Shown: piece after piece, positions 1 through 8,192 of the stretch
Position numbering within the stretch: the first letter of the stretch is position 1
Layout: every line of letters begins with the position of its first letter
Assembly: GCA_947462335.1 (NCBI GenBank)
Contig: OX381714.1
Location: 55,721,800-55,785,799, forward strand
DNA length: 64,000 bases
Direction: 5' to 3'
Origin: Harmothoe impar
Taxonomy: Eukaryota; Annelida; Polychaeta; Phyllodocida; Polynoidae
The notes under the pieces: generated by a model
Seen by the model: the letters and a program-made list of their open reading frames with translations, nothing else
What the model was told of the DNA's origin: nothing
Databases searched by the model: none
Made by a program: the position numbers and the translations under genes

Positions 1-242
1 AAAAAATATATTGGTAACTGGAATGTGTGAAAAAAGCCAAACATTAAAGGTGTACAAGCAAGCTATTCAATTTGTATATATTTACCACAAAGTCTTATAT
101 GTTCATCACTATGAATTAATTGTATAACATATTATCACTAGTTTTGATATCATTATTGTTTATAAATGTCTCACTAGGTATTATTTATACAATATCTTGT
201 TATATAGGTGTTGAGTGTTTCTACAATGTCCACACGTCCTAC
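1..242 (-). other. Intron 5 (part) of the collagen IV gene
   Basis: AT-rich sequence just downstream, in gene direction, of collagen exon 243-305. It starts with a GTAGGA donor read on the minus strand at 237-242. No further exon or recognisable repeat is seen before the window edge. Confidence 0.7.
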
Positions 243-305
243 CTTGGTACCATTGCAGCCTTGGTAACCTTGTGGTCCTCGTGGTCCTGACTCTCCTGAT
301 AAACC
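243..305 (-). CDS. COL4A: Collagen IV alpha chain, exon 5 (end of 7S domain, GCNGTK motif)
   Basis: Read on the minus strand, a CAG acceptor (306-308) precedes 21 codons of uninterrupted Gly-X-Y ending in GYQGCNGTK, then a GTAGGA donor (237-242). A Gly-Cys-Asn-Gly-Thr segment is the hallmark of the end of the collagen IV 7S region: the cysteine takes part in cross-linking four protomers and the Asn is a conserved N-glycosylation site. The exon is phase 0 at both ends and starts with a Gly codon, like the other exons of this gene. With the three upstream exons, 83 residues separate the last cysteine of the N-terminal cluster from this cysteine. As far as I recall this equals the spacing in vertebrate alpha-1(IV), so no exon seems to be missing between them. 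The gene continues beyond the left edge. Confidence 0.88.
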
Positions 306-1132
306 CTGTGTTCACAAACATAATAAATTAATCAATTAATTAATGAATCAATAAATATTGTAGACACAGAAGCTGCTAATTGGCACAGGTATCATTATAT
401 GCACATGTGTATGCTATATACTAAATACTCTGAAGAAATCGTTATTAATTTTATGGTACATTGTATTTTAGATTGTATTTGTAATTATAAATATGGATAT
501 GCTTAGTTTGAAATAGGTGCATGTATGGACACTATAGACACAGAGACAATTCAGTGAATGACGAAAAATAGTGCTGCTACCTCAAGTTTGTGATTAGCAG
601 TAGAGACTCCAATATCGTTTTCTCCGCCAGTATAGACTATTCGAAATTGGAATATTGTACTGTGCATATTAAAACGCCAGAATAAATTGAATATCATAAG
701 AGGGAAGGGGTTTATAACCATCAGAGATACAAATGAAGAAAACGTATCCAAGGTGTAATAGCAGCGTTAGGCCACTCCAAAATTTATATTTGTTTCTCAG
801 CACTGCGTGCGTCAACAAAATCGTGTTTTGGGGGAATTTTTCCTTTGAATTGTAATATATTTTTTGCAAATTTTAAGGGAAAACTTGATAATATTTGACA
901 AATAATATCATCAGTATCAAATGGTACTTTACAGTGCCGCGAATACAATGAGCTAGAGGAAATATGCATATTCATGATCTCATAGATAATTAACTTAGTC
1001 TTCAGCGAATGAAAAAGGAAAAAAACGCCCTTGATATATTTCTCATGGGTTAGTGAGCAGAAACAAGTTTATCTTTTTTGTGACCACTTGACGAACCGAC
1101 CATTGATAGGGTATTAAATAGACTTACAGTAT
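306..1132. other. Collagen intron 4, left flank of the retrotransposon
   Basis: AT-rich intronic sequence with no coding exon. I searched it by eye for a copy of the 3' LTR (TGTAACGGG start, GTATATAAG, GTGTTACA end) and found none. The 10-mer ACGAACCGAC at 1091-1100 is the reverse complement of LTR bases 11651-11660; this may be chance or a trace of the element's leader. Confidence 0.5.
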
Positions 1133-3286
1133 ATGGATTACCTATACGATTTTGTCAGCTCGTTCAGCGGCAGGACTAAAACCCCTGCTGAGGAACGTGA
1201 AGAAGCCGTACAGAATGTACGCTTCTTCACAGGCAAATCTAATAGGCGGGAGGGCCGGGCAGCCTTGCAGGTGCCCGGGGACGACCTCTCCCAAGAAGCA
1301 ATAGGTGATCCTATTGTGGAAGCCTTTACCAAAGGAGAGGATGGGGAGCAATCTCCAATCCCAGGACCCTTTGATATAAGCTCCAGGAGATCGTTGGACT
1401 CCCTTTCCACGAATCTTTTCTGTCCTGAGGGTCAGAAAATACCGGGTAGAGAGCCTAAAACTCTCGGCCCAGCTGCCTTCGGTTCTACACCGACGGTAGC
1501 AGATCCTTCATTGGATCCAGACACGTCGGTTTTCACTGATGGTGCCACTCCTACACCGAACGGTATGGGGGGTGGCGAGCCATCAAAGAAAACTAACGTG
1601 GCAACAGAAGCTCCTGGTAAGGGGTACCCGCCAGCAGTAGAGGAGCCATCCAGTTTACCACTGGATGGGGACCTACTAGCTGCCATGGGGATCCCCACCA
1701 AGGAAACTGAGTTGCATGAGCTCGCTGAAGCCCGGAGGGAACTTGCTTCCATCAATCAAACTAGGAAGTTATTCCTAAGGGAGGTTGATGAGAAGAAAAA
1801 GTTCCTACTGGAACTCCAGAACGAGATGGCTTCCCACAAGGTGGAGGTTGACAAACTTTTGCACCAAAGGGTGTCCGGCGAATGTGAGGTTGCAAGCTTA
1901 ACTTCCTTGGGAAAGGATTTGAGCACGCAGCTCCACTTAGCCAGACAGGACCTCGCAAGCTTAAGGCAAGTCAATCAGGACCTGAAGACGAAGTCGGAGA
2001 AAGTACCACCACCTTCCACGGTGGTACCTCCAGTCATACCCATACCCAGTGTATACACGACAGTGACACCTTCAAGTGTCCCGCCGCTAGTACACACCAC
2101 GGTAACAGGTATGACACCTCAGATGGGGGCTAGCTATCTACAGACTCCGGTCTGTGGTGGCGCCTTTGGAGGCACGGCAACACCTCCAGGGTACACCCAC
2201 CCATCTACTGGTTCAACGATGTTGAACCAACAGCAGACCATGGTCTCAGTTCCAGTACCGAAACCCAGAGCTAGACAGGGCTTAACTCCTGTCCAGCGGG
2301 CTAAGTACGACCGGAACCCGGCTATTGAGAAGCTGGGGACAGACATCGTCCCGCGGGACATCGATGAACTGGATGAACGATATGCTCCTTTCAACTTTGG
2401 GGAGATCAAACATCCTGATGCAGCCCGTCAAAAGGCCATCGATATTCCGCCTTTCACAGGGTCGCCACCCTGGAGAAAGTACAAAGTTCGGTTCAAGGCT
2501 ATTGTGGAGAGCAATCGCTGGAACAATCAGCAAGCGCTGGTTGCTCTGAAGCAAGCACTCTGCAACGGGCCAGGTGAACCAGCCCTTTTGGCGTTCGAGA
2601 GAGTGAAGATCAAGACATTGAGCTCACTTGAAGAAACAGCTGAATGGGCGATTGGGAAGATTGGTGAGCATGACCCAAGGACTCAGCTGCTCAAACGTGT
2701 CCAACGCAAGGACGAGCATCTGAGATCCTACGGATTTGCTCTACAAGAACTGATATCCGAGTGTTATCAGGGATGTAGACCTGACACCCCCACTGTCATC
2801 CAGGAGTTAACCTCCAGGTTTGTCAATGGAGTCAGAGACACCAATCTCCAAGCATATCTGCGGGAGAAATGGCAGCCGGACTTATCTCTAGCTGACCTTT
2901 TTGACCATGCAGATGTGTATGACACCAAACAGGCTGTTTTTCCTAGTGGAGGAGTGTCGGCAGCTCCATCTGTAGCCCCGAAAGGAGCTCAGGTGGTAGA
3001 GGCCGCCACAAAACCACCTAAGAAAAAACAGCCCGCCTCTGAGGAGGTGGCGGCAGTAATGCCTGACAGGGACATGGAGAAGATGATTGAGGGTTTGTTG
3101 CGGAAGCACTTGGAAAAGAGCTCTGCGTCCACTTCTGATTCTGGATCTGGAAAGAGAAGGAAAAAGAAGAAAAAGGACACGAAACCTCAGCCATGTAGAC
3201 GCTGTCAGAAGATGGGTCATTGGGCTAGCGAATGCAAAGCCCCTGCACCCATCGCTGCTAAAACCGAAAAGGAGACGGAAAACTGA
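1133..3286 (+). CDS. gag: Gag polyprotein of the Gypsy-type element
   Basis: A 717-codon ORF for the structural protein that packages element RNA. Residues 1-180 are low-complexity and acidic/proline-rich. Residues about 190-290 are Glu/Lys/Leu-rich with coiled-coil character. Residues 292-385 are Pro/Thr/Val-rich. A helical capsid-like region of retrotransposon Gag type spans about 435-600. A lysine/arginine run (about 674-682) leads into one CCHC zinc knuckle, C688-X2-C691-X4-H696-X4-C701, the expected nucleocapsid RNA-binding motif. The stop is TGA 3284-3286; the pol frame (-1) is open from 3262, so the two overlap by 25 nt. The chosen ATG is the first in the long frame and has G at +4 but no purine at -3. 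The N-terminal half is longer and more divergent than typical Gypsy Gag. Confidence in Gag is high because of the knuckle and its position before pol. Confidence 0.92.
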   Translation: MDYLYDFVSSFSGRTKTPAEEREEAVQNVRFFTGKSNRREGRAALQVPGDDLSQEAIGDPIVEAFTKGEDGEQSPIPGPFDISSRRSLDSLSTNLFCPEGQKIPGREPKTLGPAAFGSTPTVADPSLDPDTSVFTDGATPTPNGMGGGEPSKKTNVATEAPGKGYPPAVEEPSSLPLDGDLLAAMGIPTKETELHELAEARRELASINQTRKLFLREVDEKKKFLLELQNEMASHKVEVDKLLHQRVSGECEVASLTSLGKDLSTQLHLARQDLASLRQVNQDLKTKSEKVPPPSTVVPPVIPIPSVYTTVTPSSVPPLVHTTVTGMTPQMGASYLQTPVCGGAFGGTATPPGYTHPSTGSTMLNQQQTMVSVPVPKPRARQGLTPVQRAKYDRNPAIEKLGTDIVPRDIDELDERYAPFNFGEIKHPDAARQKAIDIPPFTGSPPWRKYKVRFKAIVESNRWNNQQALVALKQALCNGPGEPALLAFERVKIKTLSSLEETAEWAIGKIGEHDPRTQLLKRVQRKDEHLRSYGFALQELISECYQGCRPDTPTVIQELTSRFVNGVRDTNLQAYLREKWQPDLSLADLFDHADVYDTKQAVFPSGGVSAAPSVAPKGAQVVEAATKPPKKKQPASEEVAAVMPDRDMEKMIEGLLRKHLEKSSASTSDSGSGKRRKKKKKDTKPQPCRRCQKMGHWASECKAPAPIAAKTEKETEN

Positions 3287-6200
3287 ATGGGGCCCATCCT
3301 CTTGGCAAGGATGGCGCCCCCACAGTTAGCCATACCTGTAAGGGATTAGTAGACGGTGTTAACTCTTCCATGAACCAAGGCCGCGCAGAGGCAGAAGGGT
3401 CTGTACAACCTGTAAGCGTCTGGCAAGGCGGGGCTGGCAAGGACGAACGGAATCCGGAGGATTCTGTAGTCGCTGGCTTAGAGGAGTCTTGGTTAGAATC
3501 AATTGCCCAGAGCAGTGTGATTCAAGACTCCCCGAGCGACCCATGTTGGGATTATCTCCTGACAAAAGGGGTTGCTATGGATGGAGGGGGAAGCCCGATG
3601 CTGACCTCTGAGTGTGTCCCTTTACGGGGACAGCGTTGGTACCTGAGTCTGGTTATTTCCGGGACGCGTGGTGAATTTTTGGTCGACACGGGTGCATCTC
3701 ACACCTTGGTCGATCGTAAATTCATGGCCCGTCTTTGCAACCAGCCCGAAGCTCCGCTACTAGGAGTAAAGGCTCGGACTGCTACGGGAGATAGTATGCA
3801 GACTTATGGCAGAACTGTAAAACCTATGTTGGTTGATGGCAAGACATACTGGATATGTCCAACCATCACCGACATCACTGATGATGGCATACTGGGGATG
3901 GACTTTGCTGCTCTTTACGGGGTAACAATGAACACCGCAACGGGCCGACTTCAGATTAAACATCCTTATAAACAATCTGTACAGTGCGTTTTAAGGAATG
4001 GTTCTTCTGTGGCGTCAGTGGCACAAGACACAAAGTTGGCAGCAGGACATGTATCTGATGTCCTAGTCAGCTGCGTGGGAGTGCAGGCCAAACGACCGGG
4101 AATGTTTGAACCAGAAGATCAAAAGCTCTCTGAGTTAGGTCTTGCTGGCTATCATACTTACCTGGCCAACGCTCGTTGGGGGGTGATACCGATTTGTAAC
4201 TCGAGTAGTAGAGAAATCACTCTACGAAAGGGGACGCCTATTGGTAACACCACGCGAGCATATGGGGTAGACTCACTAACTACGGACTTTGTGGAAGTAG
4301 GTGTGGTGGCGGGGGACTCTTCCCACGAAGAGGCTCTAGCTAAATCCAACCTACCGAAACATTTAAGGTCCCTGTTGTGTGAGTCACACCTCACAACCCT
4401 AGAGAGCGAAATGGTGGCAAATGAGCTGTCGGAGTTATCTGACGCCTTTGCGCAACCAGGAGATCCTCTAGGGCGTACCAATACGGTACAACACCGGGTT
4501 GACACTGGGGACGCGCTTCCCAGTAGAATCCCCTACCGTCGGTTACCCATGGCTAAAAAAAGTGCTATGGAGGCTGAAGTAGAAAAGATGTTGGATGAAG
4601 ATGTGATTCAACCTAGTGAGAGCCCATGGTCAAGTCCTGTGGTGATGGTCACCAAGAAGGATGGTTCCTGTCGATTTTGCATCGACTATAGGAAGTTGAA
4701 CGGACTCACTAGGAAGAATGCATATCCTCTACCTCGGATAGATGAATGTGTGGAATCTCTGGGTGGGGCGAAATGGTTCTGTACACTAGATTTACAATCT
4801 GGTTATTGGCAGATCGGCATGGACCCCCGGGACCGAGAAAAAACCGCATTTTCTACCCATATGGGACTATTTGAGTTCAACGTCATGCCATTCGGGCTAT
4901 GCAATGCCCCGGCAACCTTCGAGGCAATGATGGAAACCATGTTACGGGGTTTACTTTGGAAAAAGTGCCTAGTATACTTGGACGACATCATCGTCTTCGG
5001 TGGTTCTGTGGAGGAAACTCTACAGAACCTCCAAGCTGTGCTGAAACGCATCTTATCATATGGTCTGAAATTGAAACCTTCAAAGTGCAAGCTTTTTAGG
5101 AAGTCAGTTGAATACCTAGGTAGAATTGTTTCTGAACATGGCATCATGGCTGATCCTCATAAGATCGAAGTGGTACAGAACTGGCCTCGTCCGATGGACA
5201 CGAAGGAGATACGCTCTTTCATCGGGTTTTGTTCATACTACAGAGATTTTATACCTGGATTCTCGAGAGTCGCAGCTCCCTTACAAGAGCTGATGATTGG
5301 AGAGAAGAAGGCTAAGGCTAAAATAGTCTGGTCCCCAGCCGCAGAACAGTCTTTCAGTGAGTTAAAGAGACTCTTCTTAGAAACACCTGTTTTGCACTAC
5401 CCTGCACCTGTTGGTAAGTTCATCTTGGACACTGATGCTTCTAATACAAGTATTGGTGCTGCCTTGTCGCAGATCCAGGATGGGCGAGAAGTGCCGCTGG
5501 CATTTTCGTCCAACAGTCTAAGCAAAACACAACGTAACTACTGCACAACCAAGCGTGAACTCTTGGCAGTGGTGGTTTACACAAAAAAGTACAGACATTT
5601 CCTATATGGTGGGAATTATCTCGTACGGACGGATCATTCATCTCTGCAGTGGCTCCTTAACTTCAAGGACGCTGAGGGGATGATGGGTAGATGGTTGAAC
5701 CACCTCTCTGAGTTTGGCATGACGAATGAGCATATCATACACAGGAGTGGAGTAGATCATGTGAATGCGGACAGCTTGTCCCGCTATCCTATCCGGAACT
5801 GTCACCGAGTAGACTGCCGAGACTGTGGGTCTCACAATGCAGTGATTGCGTCTGTGGGTGCGAAAGTTCCTAACTGGACGTTAAATCACTTGAAGGATGA
5901 GCAGCTTGCAGATCCGGCTATTTCGAGGGTGTACTCCTTGAAGTTGTTGGGCCTGTCCAAGCCTGTTCGCCCCGCACTTTCGCTGGAATGTAAAGAAGTT
6001 AGACAACTGTTAGCTCAGTGGGATAATCTTTTTATACGGAACAGTGTATTGTGCCGCTGGAGGGTGCAACCTGGCAGGAAGAGAGCAGCTCAGTCTGTAG
6101 TGCCTATGTCACTCAGACTACAGTTGCTCAATTACTGTCATGGCCACCGAACTTCAGCGCACTTTGGCAGACAACGGACTGAGGCGAAGATTAAGAGTAG

Positions 6201-7509
6201 ATATTACTGGCCTGGTATGACTTTGGACATACGGCGTTGGGTGAAGCAATGCCCCCAATGCTGTTTATCAAAGCCTGGACCTGGTATCGGTAAACTACCT
6301 CTAAGTCAAGAGCTATTCGGTGTTCGATTTGCCCGGATCGCTGTTGATATCATTAGTGGTTTCAACACGACCCCCCGTGGGAATACCTGTATGATGGTGG
6401 TACAGGACTACTATACCAAGTATGTCCAAGTATATCCGTTGGTAAATCATACAGCTGTTACCTGCGCTGAAGCACTTTTCGAGAATTGGATCCTCACGTG
6501 GGGAGGTCCTTTAATGCTTCACTCCGACCAGGGTCGTGAGTTTGAATCTCGACTGTGGGCAGAACTGTGTAGTAAAATACACATCTGCAAGACGCATACG
6601 AACCCCTACCGACCTCAATCGGATGGTATGGTGGAACGTTTCAATCGGACGTTGATCCAATGTCTCACGACAATGGTTAATGAGCACCGGGATGATTGGG
6701 ATGAGCATGCTCGCTATATCTCCCATGCTTACAATGCTACCGAACATGCGTCGACGGGCTGTACGCCTAATATGCTCGTAATGGGTGAAGACATAGTCAT
6801 GCCAAGTGACATGGTCTATGGCGTGCAGGGACACCAGCTCGAGCAACCCTGCACAGTGATGTTTGTTGAATCACTTCGACAATCATTACGCGAGTCCTAT
6901 GGAGTAGTAAGGGACAACTTGGAAAAATCTGCTAGTTTGCAGAAGGTGGGCTATGACACGGGCCTTAAACTCCGCCAATTTAAGGTGGGGGATAAGGTCG
7001 CGAGATTTAGCACACCAAATTCCAAAGTCAAGACCCTGTACTCCTGGGATGGTCCGCATACGGTTACTATGGTGGTTAGTGAAACTACTGTAGTAATACG
7101 GTTGCAAAAAGGGACTCTCACTAAATCACATGTGGCTAGACTCCGACCTTGGTATGGAGTCCCATATATAGATGACGGTGAAGATTCCCTCGGTGCTGGT
7201 CGAGTACCAGCACCAACCGACCCTGCGCTACCGAAGATACCGAAGGCAGGACCAACGGTCATACCGTCGGTACCGACGGTAGCGCGCCGAAGGGGTCGTC
7301 CTAGGAAATTACCGATTGAACCACAGTCGTGTGTTACCAAGCCCAAGCGCGGTAGGCCTCGTCAAAAAGGGTCAGCTGTGCGTAAAGGACTAACCGTAGA
7401 TACCGGTAAACAAAGCAAGGTGATACCTCCGGTGTCATCATTGCTGGACATACCGGTACAAGGTCTACGGAGGAGCACACGTGTCAGAGAGCGAGATAAA
7501 ATTGTGTAA
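3262..7509 (+). CDS. pol: Pol polyprotein (protease, RT, RNase H, integrase)
   Basis: The pol frame opens at 3262, after an in-frame TAA at 3259-3261. The first ATG is 3370, but Pol is more likely made as a Gag-Pol fusion by a -1 shift near 3277-3283. Residues are counted from the ATG at 3370. The protease active site is DTGA at 106-109. RT spans about 400-560 with the catalytic YLDD at 536-539. RNase H starts near 684 (ILDTDAS). The integrase zinc site is H926-X4-H931-X29-C961-X2-C964 and the catalytic triad is D993, D1053 and E1089, a classic D,D(35)E spacing. A GPY/F-like region follows (about 1190-1260). The tail has no chromodomain but has two AT-hook cores, GRP at 1309-1311 and 1328-1330, and ends with the basic RRSTRVRERD motif common at Gypsy Pol C termini. 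No frameshift or stop interrupts the 1,379 codons, and all catalytic residues are present. Confidence 0.95.
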   Translation, partial: NRKGDGKLNGAHPLGKDGAPTVSHTCKGLVDGVNSSMNQGRAEAEGSVQPVSVWQGGAGKDERNPEDSVVAGLEESWLESIAQSSVIQDSPSDPCWDYLLTKGVAMDGGGSPMLTSECVPLRGQRWYLSLVISGTRGEFLVDTGASHTLVDRKFMARLCNQPEAPLLGVKARTATGDSMQTYGRTVKPMLVDGKTYWICPTITDITDDGILGMDFAALYGVTMNTATGRLQIKHPYKQSVQCVLRNGSSVASVAQDTKLAAGHVSDVLVSCVGVQAKRPGMFEPEDQKLSELGLAGYHTYLANARWGVIPICNSSSREITLRKGTPIGNTTRAYGVDSLTTDFVEVGVVAGDSSHEEALAKSNLPKHLRSLLCESHLTTLESEMVANELSELSDAFAQPGDPLGRTNTVQHRVDTGDALPSRIPYRRLPMAKKSAMEAEVEKMLDEDVIQPSESPWSSPVVMVTKKDGSCRFCIDYRKLNGLTRKNAYPLPRIDECVESLGGAKWFCTLDLQSGYWQIGMDPRDREKTAFSTHMGLFEFNVMPFGLCNAPATFEAMMETMLRGLLWKKCLVYLDDIIVFGGSVEETLQNLQAVLKRILSYGLKLKPSKCKLFRKSVEYLGRIVSEHGIMADPHKIEVVQNWPRPMDTKEIRSFIGFCSYYRDFIPGFSRVAAPLQELMIGEKKAKAKIVWSPAAEQSFSELKRLFLETPVLHYPAPVGKFILDTDASNTSIGAALSQIQDGREVPLAFSSNSLSKTQRNYCTTKRELLAVVVYTKKYRHFLYGGNYLVRTDHSSLQWLLNFKDAEGMMGRWLNHLSEFGMTNEHIIHRSGVDHVNADSLSRYPIRNCHRVDCRDCGSHNAVIASVGAKVPNWTLNHLKDEQLADPAISRVYSLKLLGLSKPVRPALSLECKEVRQLLAQWDNLFIRNSVLCRWRVQPGRKRAAQSVVPMSLRLQLLNYCHGHRTSAHFGRQRTEAKIKSRYYWPGMTLDIRRWVKQCPQCCLSKPGPGIGKLPLSQELFGVRFARIAVDIISGFNTTPRGNTCMMVVQDYYTKYVQVYPLVNHTAVTCAEALFENWILTWGGPLMLHSDQGREFESRLWAELCSKIHICKTHTNPYRPQSDGMVERFNRTLIQCLTTMVNEHRDDWDEHARYISHAYNATEHASTGCTPNMLVMGEDIVMPSDMVYGVQGHQLEQPCTVMFVESLRQSLRESYGVVRDNLEKSASLQKVGYDTGLKLRQFKVGDKVARFSTPNSKVKTLYSWDGPHTVTMVVSETTVVIRLQKGTLTKSHVARLRPWYGVPYIDDGEDSLGAGRVPAPTDPALPKIPKAGPTVIPSVPTVARRRGRPRKLPIEPQSCVTKPKRGRPRQKGSAVRKGLTVDTGKQSKVIPPVSSLLDIPVQGLRRSTRVRERDKIV
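3277..3320 (+). promoter_or_regulatory. Probable -1 ribosomal frameshift signal between gag and pol
   Basis: The last gag codons give the heptamer G GAA AAC (3277-3283) directly before the gag stop. Five nt later, 3289-3300 pairs with 3308-3320 in a 12-bp GC-rich stem with one bulged C (3315) and a 7-nt loop. Heptamer, short spacer and stem-loop is the standard -1 frameshift layout, and pol is in the -1 frame. The A-site slip (AAC to AAA) is good; the P-site slip (GAA to GGA) is imperfect. C GAA AAG at 3265-3271 is an alternative slip site. Confidence 0.6.
7263..7280. repeat. Perfect 18-bp palindrome, two ACCGTCGGT-type motifs
   Basis: ACCGTCGGTACCGACGGT lies within the Pol tail coding region just before the first AT-hook. 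It consists of two head-to-head copies of the 9-bp motif scattered through this element (exact copies at 1489, 7263, 7272, 8304, 8468, 9573, 10706, 10799 and 11724). Confidence 0.8.
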
Positions 7510-7963
7510 ACATTTTTTTCTTACCTTGTTGACGACATTTAGCTGCTGGCTTGATTAAATTTCCATGGACAGTTCCGTACTGGGCCGGTGGTCATTGGCC
7601 CGGTACTCGATCACCAAAACACAACGAGAAGAGACGGGTTATCCGGTGTGGTTATCCGTTGGAGGTAGAAAAGCACGTGTTCAGGGCGGGTGGCTGGCTT
7701 TGCCGATTAGTTCTAAGTATGGGACTAGTTTTGACCACATATTGCTTAGCAACACGCTGCTGTGTATATCCTCTAATGCCGGTATATCATTCCCGGGTTA
7801 TCCGGTGGCTACGCCACGAATATTGTAAACAACAGTGAGAGTTCCCACCGTCGGATATGCCAGGCGTGGGAAGGGCGCTGCCCGCGTCACCTGATCGATT
7901 TCTCCCGCCAAATGAGCCGTGAGAAATTGGGTCACCTCGGCGCGCCTTCGGGGCGCGACCTCT
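7510..7963 (+). other. Spacer between pol and the internal promoter
   Basis: About 450 bp between the pol stop and the promoter elements. Two overlapping short ORFs (7551-7838, 95 codons; 7565-7828, 87 codons) have no recognisable domain and are not called. From about 7840 the sequence becomes GC- and CpG-rich, with a near-copy of the 9-bp motif (ACCGTCGGA) at 7847. Confidence 0.5.
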
Positions 7964-8020
7964 GATTGGCTGAGAAGCCGGTCAAGGGGCGGGGTCACGG
8001 GGGACGGGTGGGGTATATAA
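7964..8020 (+). promoter_or_regulatory. Internal RNA polymerase II promoter before the third ORF
   Basis: Within 57 bp are a reverse CCAAT box (GATTGGCT, 7964-7971), a GC box (GGGGCGGGG, 7986-7994) and a TATA box (TATATAA, 8014-8020). This is the canonical order, in a CpG-rich stretch. Transcription would start around 8045-8050, about 145 nt before the third-ORF ATG. The 3' LTR uses the same GTATATAAG TATA element. Promoter activity is inferred, not shown. Confidence 0.65.
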
Positions 8021-8046
8021 GCCCCACAGGCAGCCAGGCTTCTTCA

Positions 8047-8082
8047 GATCAACACGTTTGCCCGTAGGGTAGCGTGTTGATC
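8047..8082 (+). other. Stem-loop at the predicted start of the third-ORF transcript
   Basis: A perfect 10-bp inverted repeat, GATCAACACG (8047-8056) and CGTGTTGATC (8073-8082), has a 16-nt loop and sits 27 bp after the TATA box, where transcription would begin. A function in RNA stability, packaging or translation is possible but unproven. Confidence 0.6.
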
Positions 8083-8145
8083 AGTGGTGCCTAGGTCTGC
8101 CCGGCAGTACCTACACTATTGTTTACTGTAGCTGTGCTACTAAAT

Positions 8146-8185
8146 GCTCGGGTGAGTGAACCGTGAGGTTCACCTACGCCTGAGC
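8146..8185 (+). other. Stem-loop just upstream of the third-ORF start codon
   Basis: 8146-8162 pairs imperfectly with 8167-8185 around a GTGA tetraloop, ending 7 nt before the ATG. The left arm contains GGTGAGT, a strong splice-donor match, and CTAACAG just before the ATG resembles an acceptor. A donor joining an upstream leader to a distant acceptor, or a tiny intron, is therefore possible. Confidence 0.45.
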
Positions 8186-8192
8186 TAACAGT

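Noticed and set aside
7551..7838. Two overlapping small ORFs between pol and the internal promoter
   Set aside because: They overlap each other in different frames and show no domain or hydrophobic segment; an envelope remnant could not be supported.
7840..8192. A second LTR between pol and the third ORF
   Set aside because: It has a TATA box like the 3' LTR, but no TGTAAC start, no GTTACA end, no polyadenylation signal and no alignable similarity beyond GTATATAAG.
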